Positions 8,411 through 16,838 of a stretch of DNA of 64,000 bases are shown in pieces (positions within the stretch are counted from its first letter, which is position 1; each line of letters opens with the position of its first letter). Under the pieces are notes generated by a model, which did no database searches, was not told the origin of the DNA, and was given only the letters and a program-made list of their open reading frames with translations. The DNA comes from DATJAJ01 sp035622335. GTDB taxonomy: Archaea > Thermoproteota > Nitrososphaeria > Nitrososphaerales > Gagatemarchaeaceae. A program made the translations under genes and the position numbers. The stretch covers positions 30,541 through 94,540 of the forward strand of contig DASPVO010000081.1 of assembly GCA_035622335.1 (NCBI GenBank), written 5' to 3'.

Positions 8411-9013
8411 TCACATGTTGAGCGATTCTTCTTTGATCCCGGACTTGTCCACGGTCAGGATGTCGATCCCGTTGCCGCTCATCGCGTCCCTCTGTATCGC
8501 CGCTTTGATCGACGTGATCGAGAGGTCCTTCGCTTCCTTCTGGGTCATGTTTGGAGCGTAACCCGCCTCGATTACGCCCGTCGCCATCTCAGCGCCCGTC
8601 CCGACGGAGGCGTACTGGTCGGCTATCACGCTGCCTAGCGGGTCGAGGACGTAGACCACGGACTTCCCCTGAACACCTCCGAGTATCACCTGCGTGAGCA
8701 GAGGAGCGAACCTATTCTGAAACATCAGCGTAGACATGAGCTTCGCCACCGAGTTAGGTTTCAGAGCCTTTCGTGACTCGAGCTCCTTGAGCTTCGCGTA
8801 GACCCCGACCTCCTTGACGAGACTCTGCATGTCTGAGACCATCCCTGCGCAGACCGCACCTACCGTGTCTGTCACCCTGAAGACCTTCCTGCCGCTCTTG
8901 CTGATGACGTAGTTTCCGAGCGTAATCCTCCTTTCTGCCCCGAGAATCACTCCTTCCTTGTAGGTCACTCCAACCGCGGTCGCTCCTGGAATGTAAGCCT
9001 CTATGGAAGCCAT
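8411..9013 (-). CDS. psmB: Proteasome beta-type subunit lacking catalytic Thr1
   Basis: A 200-residue 20S proteasome beta-family protein. Aligning its start to active beta subunits (G-TTTVG) gives PG-ATAVG: the residue at the Thr1 nucleophile position is Ala, and the usual Asp17 is Glu (GAERR), while Lys33 is kept (SGRKVF). The short leader MASIEAYIPG therefore cannot be removed by the normal Thr1 self-cleavage. The rest of the fold (VCAGMVSDMQSLV, GTGAEMATGVIEAGY, SGNGIDILTVD) is intact, so it should still assemble. The active partner would be the second beta subunit at 13.7 kb. In Crenarchaeota a comparable inactive beta subunit modulates assembly and specificity. Confidence 0.92.
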   Translation of the reverse strand: MASIEAYIPGATAVGVTYKEGVILGAERRITLGNYVISKSGRKVFRVTDTVGAVCAGMVSDMQSLVKEVGVYAKLKELESRKALKPNSVAKLMSTLMFQNRFAPLLTQVILGGVQGKSVVYVLDPLGSVIADQYASVGTGAEMATGVIEAGYAPNMTQKEAKDLSITSIKAAIQRDAMSGNGIDILTVDKSGIKEESLNM

Positions 9014-9061
9014 TAGAATCCGACGTGATTCGCGGCCGCAGGCACCTTTTTAGACATTTTG

Positions 9062-10093
9062 TCAAGGCATTATGCGAAGGAGCGAGCTAGACTTGTCCTC
9101 CTTCAGCTCGTAGGAAAAGTCCACAAAGAGCTGCGCGACGTGGATGCTTGTCAGTATGTGCGGAGTCCCCCAAGGTATTCTGATTTCAGAGGCCCCTCCA
9201 GCGAGGGAGAGGAGGGGTGCCAGCATGTCGGCGAGACTGCTATCGAAGCAAGCCCCCGTGCGGAGCGCTCTCAGGAAAGTCTCTGCGGCCTCCCTTCCGA
9301 CTTCCTCCGCTCGTCTTCCGCGGCGCCCTATCGCATCACCGCCGAGAGCGGCACTCTCGCCTACCGACGAGATGACCGCGGAGGACCCCGGCGAGTCTGC
9401 CTCTTCCACCGCCAAGACGGTCTCGGTCGGGACTATGCCAGACTCCTTGAGGAGGCTCAGAGCCGAATCGGCCTGTCTCTGAGCTACGTGTCGCGGGAGG
9501 GCTGAGCACCTGCTCTGTAGGCGGACCTCTGCTATCTTCGGAGGGTCGACAGCGTGGAGGGGTTTCACCCCGTAGCTCGGCTCGATGTTGGACTCCACAA
9601 TACCTCCTCCCTTTGGATAGTAGCCTCTCCTCGGGCAGGCGATGTCGAAGGAGATTCCGAGCATTCTGAACCCAGCCATCACGACAGAAGAAAAGTAGTC
9701 GATGGGAGGGCTCCACGGCACGTCAGTGCCTCCTATCAGTCGCAGCGAGATACGGGCGCGGGAAAGCGCGACCGCGGGTATGACCGCTTGTAGTGCGAGC
9801 GTCGTGCTCGCAGCGGTCCTCATGTCGACCGTCAGCGACTCGTCCTTGGGTCGGCCGGGACTGAAAGTGACCTCCGTCGAGCCGACGTCCCCTCCAATCA
9901 GTTCTCCTTCCGAGACCTTCGCGAGCAGGGCCAATGAAGCGGCGTGCTGAGGTCGGATTCCCGGGACAGACCTACCGGCCCTTATCCTGCTCACCCTTAT
10001 GGGCCTCTGCCGTATTATGGAGAAGGCAACTGCGGTCCGAAGTATCTGCCCACCGCCCTCCCCGTACGCTCCGTCGATCTCGAGGAATTCCAC
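9062..10093 (-). CDS. rtcA: RNA 3'-terminal phosphate cyclase
   Basis: A 343-residue RtcA, which uses ATP to turn RNA 3'-phosphates into 2',3'-cyclic phosphates. The family opening EIDGAYGEGGGQILRTA is present, with AGRSVPGIRPQHAASL (substrate/ATP region), CPRRGYYPKGGG, and the late segment HILTSIHVAQLF around the region of the nucleophilic His. Length is normal. It starts at an ATG, 27 bases from a TATA-like box at 10116-10125. The RNA ligase RtcB is also in this window (21-24 kb), so both RNA-end enzymes are present. Confidence 0.93.
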   Translation of the reverse strand: MEFLEIDGAYGEGGGQILRTAVAFSIIRQRPIRVSRIRAGRSVPGIRPQHAASLALLAKVSEGELIGGDVGSTEVTFSPGRPKDESLTVDMRTAASTTLALQAVIPAVALSRARISLRLIGGTDVPWSPPIDYFSSVVMAGFRMLGISFDIACPRRGYYPKGGGIVESNIEPSYGVKPLHAVDPPKIAEVRLQSRCSALPRHVAQRQADSALSLLKESGIVPTETVLAVEEADSPGSSAVISSVGESAALGGDAIGRRGRRAEEVGREAAETFLRALRTGACFDSSLADMLAPLLSLAGGASEIRIPWGTPHILTSIHVAQLFVDFSYELKEDKSSSLLRIMP

Positions 10094-10115
10094 GCCCAGT
10101 GAGTGAAAAGGGCCG

Positions 10116-10149
10116 GATTAAATTCTCCCCGACCGCGCTCTTAAATAGC
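10116..10149. promoter_or_regulatory. Back-to-back TATA-like boxes for rtcA and nadM
   Basis: Two separate AT-rich boxes are seen. The box gattaaattc at 10116-10125 is centred 27 bases from the rtcA ATG on the minus strand. The box cttaaatagc at 10140-10149 is centred 29 bases from the nadM TTG on the plus strand. Both fit leaderless transcription. Confidence 0.5.
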
Positions 10150-10173
10150 GACTCGAGGGCGCGCCTCGAAGGC

Positions 10174-10707
10174 TTGAAGGTTGGTCTCCTCGTCGGGAGG
10201 TTCCAGCCGTTTCACAACGGCCACCTCGCGGCCGTCAAGTTCGCACTGAAACATTCAGGCTACCTCTACGTGGTCGTTGGAAGCGCACAAAGGAGCTATG
10301 AAAGGGACAACCCTTTCACTGCGGGCGAGAGAATCGCCATGATCAAAGCGGCGCTCGACTCCAGCGGGGTCGACCCGCGCCGATGGATGACGATACCGAT
10401 TCCGGACGCTGACTCCCACGCGGTCTGGGTTGCTTCCGTGAGGTCGTTCGTCCCGAGATTCGACGTAGTCTTCACGAACGACTCGCTGACCTTCCTCCTA
10501 TTCAAGGGTGAGGGCATCGACGTGAGGACCGTGCCCTACCTGGACAGGAAGCAGTACTCTGCCACCAACGTGCGCAACAGGATTCTGGAGAGGAAGGACT
10601 GGGAGAAACTCGTCCCGAGCCAAGTCGCATCCCTCGTGAGGGAGATGGGCGGGGTGGAGAGGGTCAGAAACATACTGAGCAAGGACTTGGGGGCGGGGAG
10701 GAGCTGA
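10174..10707 (+). CDS. nadM: Nicotinamide-nucleotide adenylyltransferase
   Basis: A 177-residue archaeal NadM that joins NMN and ATP to make NAD. The nucleotidyltransferase HxGH motif is in GRFQPFHNGHL at the N-terminus, and the ISSTxxR-like motif is YSATNVRNRI near residue 130. The TTG at 10174 is chosen because it starts the conserved first strand (LKVGLLVGRFQPF) and lies 29 bases after a TATA-like box. It is followed after 20 bp by an aminotransferase gene. Confidence 0.93.
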   Translation: MKVGLLVGRFQPFHNGHLAAVKFALKHSGYLYVVVGSAQRSYERDNPFTAGERIAMIKAALDSSGVDPRRWMTIPIPDADSHAVWVASVRSFVPRFDVVFTNDSLTFLLFKGEGIDVRTVPYLDRKQYSATNVRNRILERKDWEKLVPSQVASLVREMGGVERVRNILSKDLGAGRS

Positions 10708-10727
10708 GCGAAAAGCAGAAGCTCATC

Positions 10728-11795
10728 ATGCTTCCGGGACCCACCAACGTCTCTGAGCGGGTCATGAGGTCGATGCTCGGACCAATCATCAATCATCGCG
10801 GGGAGTCCTTCCACGCGCTTTACAGAAGTGTGGAAGAGAAGACGAGGAGACTCTTTCAGACGGAGCAGAGCGTTGTCATCTATTCGTCCTCGGGGACGGG
10901 TGGGGTAGAGGCTGCCGTCTGGAACCTGATCAGGCCTGGGGACGTCGCCGTCGTCCCCGTCTTCGGTGAGTTCAGCGAGAGGCTTGGGGAGACAGTCGAG
11001 CTCGCGGGCGGTAGGACTGCCGAGGTGAGGTCCGAACCCGGGTCAGCCCCGACGACAGCCCAGATTTCGGAGGCGATGGACAAGCTAGGGAGGTTCAAGG
11101 CGCTGTACCTCGTTCACAACGAGACGAGCACGGGCGTCGCCGTGCAGGATGTGAAGGAGGTCGCGAGAGCGGCCAGGGAGCACGGGGCGTTCGTGGTGGT
11201 CGACGCGATATCTAGCCTTGGAGGCTACGCGATCCCTGTCGACGAATGGGGGGTAGATGTTTGTGTCACGGGAAGCCAGAAGTGCATAGCTGCACCACCA
11301 GGGCTTGCTCTGCTCTCTGCAAGCGAGAGGGTGGTGAAGTACGTTAAGGACTCTCCACCCAAGTCTAGATACTTCGAGATACCCAGGTATCTCGACTACG
11401 CCGCGAAGGGCGAGACGCCTTTCACGCCAGCACTCCCTCTGTTCTACGCTCTGGACGAGGCGCTGAAGGGGCTTCTCGAAGAGGGTCTGGCAAAGCGGGT
11501 CGAAAGGCACGAGGCGATGTCAAGGAGAATATACGATGGGGTGGAAGGGCTAGGCCTAAAGCCCGTGCCAGCGAAGGAAGTAAGGTCCAGGACGGTGATC
11601 GCGAGCTACTACCCGCCGGGGGTCGATGATGCGAAGTTTAGGAGCAGTATGAGCAAGGATCATGGTGTGGTCGTTGCGGGAGGGTTCGGTCCTTTTTCGG
11701 GGAAGGTCTTCCGCGTAGGTTGCATGGGCATCATAAACAACGAGTTCGTTGACAGGACACTCGAGGCGGTGTCCGCGACCCTTGGTGGCAGGTAG
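10728..11795 (+). CDS. Alanine-glyoxylate / serine-pyruvate type aminotransferase (class V)
   Basis: A 355-residue fold-type I PLP enzyme of the class V group. MLPGPTNVSERV at the start, SSSGTGGVEAAVWN, VVVDAISSLGG (the Asp that holds the PLP ring nitrogen) and TGSQKCIAAPPG with Lys185 as the Schiff-base lysine are as in alanine-glyoxylate and serine-pyruvate aminotransferases. The substrate cannot be fixed from sequence; glyoxylate-to-glycine or serine metabolism is likely. It follows nadM in the same direction by 20 bp. The ATG immediately before LPGPTNV is the usual family start. Confidence 0.88.
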   Translation: MLPGPTNVSERVMRSMLGPIINHRGESFHALYRSVEEKTRRLFQTEQSVVIYSSSGTGGVEAAVWNLIRPGDVAVVPVFGEFSERLGETVELAGGRTAEVRSEPGSAPTTAQISEAMDKLGRFKALYLVHNETSTGVAVQDVKEVARAAREHGAFVVVDAISSLGGYAIPVDEWGVDVCVTGSQKCIAAPPGLALLSASERVVKYVKDSPPKSRYFEIPRYLDYAAKGETPFTPALPLFYALDEALKGLLEEGLAKRVERHEAMSRRIYDGVEGLGLKPVPAKEVRSRTVIASYYPPGVDDAKFRSSMSKDHGVVVAGGFGPFSGKVFRVGCMGIINNEFVDRTLEAVSATLGGR

Positions 11796-11841
11796 GCCCG
11801 TGAAAGCCTTTAAGCAGACGGCATAGGGCTCGGGAAAGTTC

Positions 11842-12603
11842 ATGCCTTTTGAAAAGGGAGACCTCATACTAGCCAACTACACAGCGAAAGTTCAGGACAC
11901 AGGTGAGCCGATCGAGACGACCCTCGAGGAAGAGGCGAAGAAGCTCAACATCTACGACTCCACCGCGAGGTACGAGCCTCGGCTCATCGCGGTCGGCGAG
12001 GGGTGGGTCATATCCGGGCTCGATGCCGAGATAAAGAACATGAACGCGGGGGACAAGAAAGAAGTTGTCGTGCCTCCGGAGAAGGCGTTCGGGCAGAGAG
12101 ACCCGACCCAGATGCGCATGATCCCGATAAGAAAATTCGGCGAGAAGGCCGCGGAGATGAGCGTGGGCGACACCGTCGATGTGGACAACAGGGTCGGGAT
12201 AGTGAGGTTCATCGGTTCCGGGAGGGCGCAGGTCGACTTCAACCACAGACTTGCAGGGAAGTCGATCGCCTACGACTTCGAAGTGGTCAAGAAGCTCGAG
12301 ACCGACGACGAGAAGCTCAGGGCCCTGATTGACAGGAGGTTCGCGGGAGAGGGCGCGAAGGTCACTTTCGACTTGAAGGAGGACGGTCTGAACGTGCAGA
12401 TACCTGACGAATTATTCCTCCTGGAAGGCCTGCAGATCATCAAGAGAGGGATCTCGAACGACGCCTTCAAGTTCGTCCCATCCATCAAAGAGGTGACGTT
12501 CACGGAGAAGTACCTGTCAAAGAAGCCAGCAGAGAAAGCGGCGAAGAAGGAAGAGGTCGAAGTTCCGCAAACGGAACCAATCCCCGCTGAGAAGACAGGC
12601 TAG
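11842..12603 (+). CDS. FKBP-type peptidyl-prolyl isomerase, long archaeal form
   Basis: A 253-residue SlyD-like FKBP. Residues about 1-150 hold the FKBP fold with an inserted IF chaperone domain (GEGWVISGLDAEIKNMNAGDKKEVVVPPEKAFG is the FKBP core; GIVRFIGSGRAQVDFNHRLAGK is the typical SlyD-like tail). Residues about 150-225 form the extra C-terminal domain of long archaeal FKBPs, followed by a Lys/Glu/Pro-rich disordered tail. It assists folding in the cytoplasm. An AT-rich stretch (aagcctttaagc) lies about 34 bases before the ATG. It converges on egsA with a 4-bp stop overlap. Confidence 0.9.
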   Translation: MPFEKGDLILANYTAKVQDTGEPIETTLEEEAKKLNIYDSTARYEPRLIAVGEGWVISGLDAEIKNMNAGDKKEVVVPPEKAFGQRDPTQMRMIPIRKFGEKAAEMSVGDTVDVDNRVGIVRFIGSGRAQVDFNHRLAGKSIAYDFEVVKKLETDDEKLRALIDRRFAGEGAKVTFDLKEDGLNVQIPDELFLLEGLQIIKRGISNDAFKFVPSIKEVTFTEKYLSKKPAEKAAKKEEVEVPQTEPIPAEKTG

Positions 12604-13640
12604 ATTACGCCGGTCGATGACGCCAAGCTCTCCGCAGCCTTCCTGTCAAGCTTCCTGTGAGAGAGGATGGTGTACCTGTCGGGCCTTATCGTGCTTGCAC
12701 GGACCAGCGCCTCGACGACTTCGTCCTCGCCAAGACCGACGCCCTCCGCAGTGACTGGAGAGTGGACGTTCAAGAGCGCATCCCTCACTCCCCTCCAGTC
12801 GATCCTGTGGAGGTTGGCCATCATTATGGTCCCTAGCCCGCACTTGTCTCCGTGCAGCCCCACGCCGGGTGCGACGAGGTCCAGATAGTGGCTGAAGAGG
12901 TGCTCAGAGCCGCTGCAGGGCCTCGAGCTCCCCGCTATTCCGGCCGCGACACCCGAGCTGATGAGGGCTTCAACGAGTCGACGGACCCCCTCCCTGTCGA
13001 ACCGTCCGATTCGTCTGGACCCGTCGACCACGACGTGCGCGCTCATCAGCGCGAGACTGGCGGCGTATCCGCCGTAGTACTCGCCGGTAACTCTGTGCGC
13101 AAGCTGCCAGTCCTTCACCGCGGTCAGCTTCGAAACTAGGTCGCCGCATCCTGCGGAGAGCAGCCTCTGCGGCGCCGAGGAGATAACCTCCACATCGGCG
13201 AGTATCCCGACGGGCGGTCGTGCCTTGGCGGAGTAGGGTCTGTCGAGCCCGCGAATCGAAGCGAAGGGGCTCGATATCCCGTCATGCGAGGCGCTTGTCG
13301 GCACCGAGTAGAAGTCAAGATTCTTGCGGAACGCGGCCAGCTTGCCCACGTCGACGCTCTTGCCTCCGCCTACTCCGACGACGCACCCGGCACCTGCAGC
13401 TCTGCCCATGACGCGGCGTACGTTGGTCATGTCTGGTGCGTCGACATCCACCCAGTCGATTCTCGCCTTCACGGATGCCTCTACCAGAGACCTCACCTTT
13501 GAGTGGACTCTAGGCCCCGAAGCCACGACCACCCGCTTTCTTCCGGCCGAACCCTTGATGAAATTACCCAGCTGATTTATCACGCCCTCACCTATCAGGA
13601 CTCTAGTGGGGAGTTCCATGAGGTGCGCGCGCGAATCCAC
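12600..13640 (-). CDS. egsA: sn-Glycerol-1-phosphate dehydrogenase
   Basis: About 346 residues. It reduces dihydroxyacetone phosphate to sn-glycerol-1-phosphate, the first step that gives archaeal membrane lipids their stereochemistry. Visible features are MELPTRVLIGEGV at the start, GVGGGKSVDVGK (NAD-binding Gly-rich turn), PTSASHDGISSP, and zinc ligands expected in CGDLVSKL, HLFSHYLD and GLHGDKCGLGT. An ATG at 13619 is possible. The GTG at 13640 is preferred because it lies about 25 bases from the minus-strand TATA box at 13663-13668 and gives the usual length. It is a strong marker that the genome is archaeal. Confidence 0.92.
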   Translation of the reverse strand: MDSRAHLMELPTRVLIGEGVINQLGNFIKGSAGRKRVVVASGPRVHSKVRSLVEASVKARIDWVDVDAPDMTNVRRVMGRAAGAGCVVGVGGGKSVDVGKLAAFRKNLDFYSVPTSASHDGISSPFASIRGLDRPYSAKARPPVGILADVEVISSAPQRLLSAGCGDLVSKLTAVKDWQLAHRVTGEYYGGYAASLALMSAHVVVDGSRRIGRFDREGVRRLVEALISSGVAAGIAGSSRPCSGSEHLFSHYLDLVAPGVGLHGDKCGLGTIMMANLHRIDWRGVRDALLNVHSPVTAEGVGLGEDEVVEALVRASTIRPDRYTILSHRKLDRKAAESLASSTGVI

Positions 13641-13660
13641 GAGGGCGCAACCCCTCGACT

Positions 13661-13718
13661 CGTTATAAGCGAGTGGGGTCCGAGAAGTCTTCGGAGACCC
13701 TGGAAAGATTAAATAAGT
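13661..13718. promoter_or_regulatory. Divergent TATA boxes for egsA and the active psmB
   Basis: A cgttataagc box (13661-13670) reads as a TATA box on the minus strand 25 bases from the egsA GTG. A gattaaataagt box (13707-13718) is 25 bases before the psmB ATG at 13738. Both imply leaderless mRNAs. Confidence 0.6.
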
Positions 13719-13737
13719 AACGAGGTTCACGGTCGAA

Positions 13738-14439
13738 ATGTCCGTTACGCGGACATCTGTGATTCGTTTGTCTAGAGAAGAGCGAGAATTGAGCAAGAGG
13801 CCGGCAGGTTCGGCATCATATCACGGTACCACGACTGTTGGGCTGGTCGCGAGCGACGGCGTGGTCCTGGCCACAGACACCAGGGTGACCGCGGGGTCGT
13901 TCATAGCCCACAAGAGAGGGAAGAAACTCCTGAAGATCGACGACAACATCGCGATGACGATCTCGGGAGGGGTGGCTGACGCCCAGTTCGTGGTCGACAC
14001 CGCGAAGTACTACGCGAGCATGTACAGGTTGGAGAGGGCGAGGCCAATGCCGGTGAAGGCCGCCGCGCAGGTCGTCTCGAACCTCCTCTTCTCGTCAAGG
14101 TACTACCCGTACATAGCCGATGTCCTGGTCGGAGGGTTCGACTCTGCTGGCGGGTCGATCTATAACGTGGACTTCTTCGGTTCCATGAGCAACGAGAAGA
14201 TGATCGCCACGGGAAGCGGCTCTCCTGTCGCCTACGGTGTACTGGAGTCCGACTTCAAGGAGAACACACCCACGGCCAAGCTGTTTCCGCTCGCGGCAAA
14301 GGCGATCATCGCAGCGACGAAGAGGAACGTCGCGACCGGAGACCACTTCGACGTGGCTGTGGTCGACAAGGACGGATTCAGGGAGATATCTGAAGCGGAG
14401 AAAGAGAAGCTCCTCTCCCAGTTCGCGGGTAACAGTTAG
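13738..14439 (+). CDS. psmB: Proteasome beta subunit, catalytically competent
   Basis: A 233-residue 20S proteasome beta subunit. A leader of about 29 residues ends in Gly before TTTVGLV, so self-cleavage would expose Thr1. Asp17 (LATDTR) and Lys33 (KRGKKLLK) complete the active site, and SGGVADAQFVVD and GSGSPVAYGVLE follow as in the family. This is the active counterpart of the degenerate beta subunit at 8.4-9.0 kb; together with an alpha subunit not seen here they would form the 20S core. The ATG is supported by a TATA box 25 bases upstream. The fttA gene follows after only 2 bp, so both are probably one transcript. Confidence 0.95.
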   Translation: MSVTRTSVIRLSREERELSKRPAGSASYHGTTTVGLVASDGVVLATDTRVTAGSFIAHKRGKKLLKIDDNIAMTISGGVADAQFVVDTAKYYASMYRLERARPMPVKAAAQVVSNLLFSSRYYPYIADVLVGGFDSAGGSIYNVDFFGSMSNEKMIATGSGSPVAYGVLESDFKENTPTAKLFPLAAKAIIAATKRNVATGDHFDVAVVDKDGFREISEAEKEKLLSQFAGNS

Positions 14440-14441
14440 GG

Positions 14442-16355
14442 TTGGAACAGAAAGCAAGTAACGTCAACGTCATGAGTACGATACTGAACAACATCCCAGC
14501 GGAGGCCATGATCACAAGGATCGAATACGAGGGCCCGCGGATCGCGCTATACACGAAGAACCCAGCTTATCTCCAGAAGAACAGTTTCGTCATCTCGGAG
14601 GTGGTCAACGTCCTGAAGAAGCGTGTCGTGACGAGGACCGAGAAGTCCATCAGGAAGACCGAGACGGACGCCAAGGCGGCGCTGGACTCGCTGATGCCGG
14701 CGGATGCCGGGGGCACAAGCTACTTCTTCGACGACGCGCTCGGCGAAGTCACCGTAGAGGCGGTCAACCCAAGGGCGCTCAGCCCCGAAGCGGGATTTGA
14801 CCTAGGGACAGCGATGGAGAAGACCGGGTGGAAGGTGAAGGTGAGGAAGGCGCCACACGTTGCGTCATCGGCGATTCAGAACGTGAACTACGCGCTGAAG
14901 GTCAACGTCGAGGCCAGGGAGAGGTTCTACCGGGAGCTCGGCGAGGCGATCTTCAGGCCAAGGATGACGTCGACAGAACACGTGACGATCAAGACGCTTG
15001 GCGCGTTCCAAGAGGTCGGGAGGTCGTGCCTGCTCGTGGAGACGTCTGAGAGCAAGGTGCTGCTCGACTGCGGATACAGCCCCGGGGCGAGGAACCCTTG
15101 GGACAAGTATCCGCGTCTCGACTGGGCCGACGTCTCCCCCGGCGACCTGGATGCGATAATATTGAGCCACGCTCACCTCGACCACATGGGATTCCTCCCA
15201 GCGATGTACAAGTACGGGTACGACGGACCAGTCTACTGCACCGAGCCCACGCTTCCGCTCATGACCCTGCTACAGAACGACTTCGTGAAGATAGCCAACA
15301 TAGAAGGCGGGAGGCTAATCTACGATCAGAAGGACATCAGGGACGAGATCCAGCACACGATCACCCTCCCCTACGGAATGGTGACCGACGTCTCGCCCGA
15401 CATCAAGCTTGTCTTCAACAACGCCGGCCACATACTCGGTTCTGCGACCGTCCACCTCCACATCGGAGAGGGGGCCCACAACATCGTCTACACGGGAGAC
15501 TACAAGTACGGTAGGACCCAGCTCTTCGATTCCGCGACCTGGAACTACCCCCGGGTGGAGACTCTGATAACAGAGAGCACGTATGGCGCGAAGGAGGACA
15601 TAATGCCGGTGAGGGAAGAGGTGGAGATGAACTTCGTCTCCGCCATCAACCAGACGCTGCAGCAGGGGGGGAAGGTCCTCATACCGACTCCGGCTGTCGG
15701 GAGGGCGCAGGAGATACTCCTCGTACTGGACCAGTACATGAGGAGCAGGGCGCTCGTGGAGTGCCCCGTCTTCATGGAGGGGATGATATCTGAAGCCACG
15801 GCCATCCACGTTTCGTACGCTGACTACCTCTCGAGGGACCTCAAGGCGAAGATTCTGGACGAAGGGGTCAACCCTTTCGCCTCCGAGTACTTCACCGAAG
15901 TGGAGCATCCGTCCAACAGGGAGGAGGCGTTCAGAGAGGGACCCGCGATCATAATGGCGACGTCGGGCATGCTAGAGGGAGGGCCTGTCCTCGAGTACTT
16001 CGAGAACATAGCGCCCTCCGAGAAGAACAAGATTCTCTTCGTTTCGTACCAAGTGCAGGGCACACTGGGCAGGAGGGTGCTCGACGGTTCTTCGCAGGCG
16101 AGCCTCATGGACGAGTCAGGGAAGATCAAGATCGTCGACGTGAGGTGCGGCGTCCAGAAGGTCGAGGGCTTCAGCGGCCACAGCGACTACAACCAGATCA
16201 TACGCTTCATAGGCAAGCTGAGGCCGAAGCTGCAACAGGTACTGGTGAACCACGGGGAAAAGAGGAAGACAGAGAACCTCGCCTATGCTATTCAGAGAAT
16301 CTACAGGGTTCCTGCAGTGCACCCCGCGGTGCAAGAAGCTATCAGGGTCTACTGA
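14442..16355 (+). CDS. fttA: Beta-CASP nuclease aCPSF1 / FttA transcription terminator
   Basis: A 637-residue archaeal CPSF73-like ribonuclease, known as aCPSF1 or FttA, which cleaves nascent RNA and ends transcription at U-rich sites. Two KH-type domains fill residues about 1-150 (KKRVVTRTEKSIRK is in this part). The metallo-beta-lactamase core follows with SHAHLDHMG and NAGHILGSATVHLH, then the beta-CASP domain with TPAVGRAQE, SGMLEGGP, GFSGHSDY and LVNHGEKRKT. All metal motifs look intact. The start is a TTG 2 bp after the proteasome gene. Its 3' end overlaps the convergent sepF gene by 7 bp. Confidence 0.95.
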   Translation: MEQKASNVNVMSTILNNIPAEAMITRIEYEGPRIALYTKNPAYLQKNSFVISEVVNVLKKRVVTRTEKSIRKTETDAKAALDSLMPADAGGTSYFFDDALGEVTVEAVNPRALSPEAGFDLGTAMEKTGWKVKVRKAPHVASSAIQNVNYALKVNVEARERFYRELGEAIFRPRMTSTEHVTIKTLGAFQEVGRSCLLVETSESKVLLDCGYSPGARNPWDKYPRLDWADVSPGDLDAIILSHAHLDHMGFLPAMYKYGYDGPVYCTEPTLPLMTLLQNDFVKIANIEGGRLIYDQKDIRDEIQHTITLPYGMVTDVSPDIKLVFNNAGHILGSATVHLHIGEGAHNIVYTGDYKYGRTQLFDSATWNYPRVETLITESTYGAKEDIMPVREEVEMNFVSAINQTLQQGGKVLIPTPAVGRAQEILLVLDQYMRSRALVECPVFMEGMISEATAIHVSYADYLSRDLKAKILDEGVNPFASEYFTEVEHPSNREEAFREGPAIIMATSGMLEGGPVLEYFENIAPSEKNKILFVSYQVQGTLGRRVLDGSSQASLMDESGKIKIVDVRCGVQKVEGFSGHSDYNQIIRFIGKLRPKLQQVLVNHGEKRKTENLAYAIQRIYRVPAVHPAVQEAIRVY

Positions 16356-16648
16356 AGACCGCGCCAGATTCGGACGCCGGGCGGGGTAATGACGACTCTC
16401 TCGTCCCCCAGGCGTGCGATGTCGCCGCCCACGGACGTCGCGAACTCATAGAGCTGCTCGACTGACGACTTCAGCTCGTCCAGGCTCTTCTGGGCCAAAG
16501 GCGTGACCTTGAGTATGACGATCGTGTGGTTTGTAACGTCCTCTTGTATCTTGGCAAGGTCTTCAGAACTCTTCAGAGCGAGAGCCTTCAAAAGTATCTC
16601 GCTGCTCCTGCCTTCCTGCTTCTTCTCCTGCATCGTCCCCGATGACAA
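16349..16648 (-). CDS. sepF: SepF-like cell-division protein
   Basis: A 99-residue protein matching archaeal SepF: a polar N-terminus (MSSGTMQEKKQEGRS) that could form the membrane-binding end, then ALKSSEDLAKIQEDVTNHTIVILKVTPLAQKSLDELKSSVEQLYEFATSVGGDIARLGDERVVITPPG, the DUF552 fold (shown only as key parts: NHTIVILKV, GGDIARLG and VVITPPG). In archaea SepF anchors FtsZ at the division site. The start is TTG 16648, with ATG 16633 as an alternative; a minus-strand TATA-like stretch is at 16674-16684. No FtsZ or Cdv gene is in the window. Confidence 0.85.
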   Translation of the reverse strand: MSSGTMQEKKQEGRSSEILLKALALKSSEDLAKIQEDVTNHTIVILKVTPLAQKSLDELKSSVEQLYEFATSVGGDIARLGDERVVITPPGVRIWRGLQ

Positions 16649-16838
16649 TCTTTTCCTAACTCCCCTTGTCCTTCTAATAAATTTACGGAGCCTAGCAATT
16701 TAGGGGAGTTTTGATTTGTTTAGACTATATGGTGGAGGATTGTTCAGGAAACGCCAATTTCGTTCTTAGCTTATAAAGAGAGGGGCCTTTGAAACTATTT
16801 GGCCTGAAAATGACGCAATTGACGGTCGAATTCGCTCT
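16649..16838. other. AT-rich spacer with an unassigned TATA-like box
   Basis: This 190-bp stretch is much richer in A/T than its surroundings. It holds the sepF promoter (16674-16684, minus strand) and a separate plus-strand agcttataaag box at 16768-16778 with no gene behind it. Behind that box there is only a 10-codon frame and a weak hairpin (CGGTC/GACCG) followed by TTTTAT near 16843. No supported gene is seen. Confidence 0.3.
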
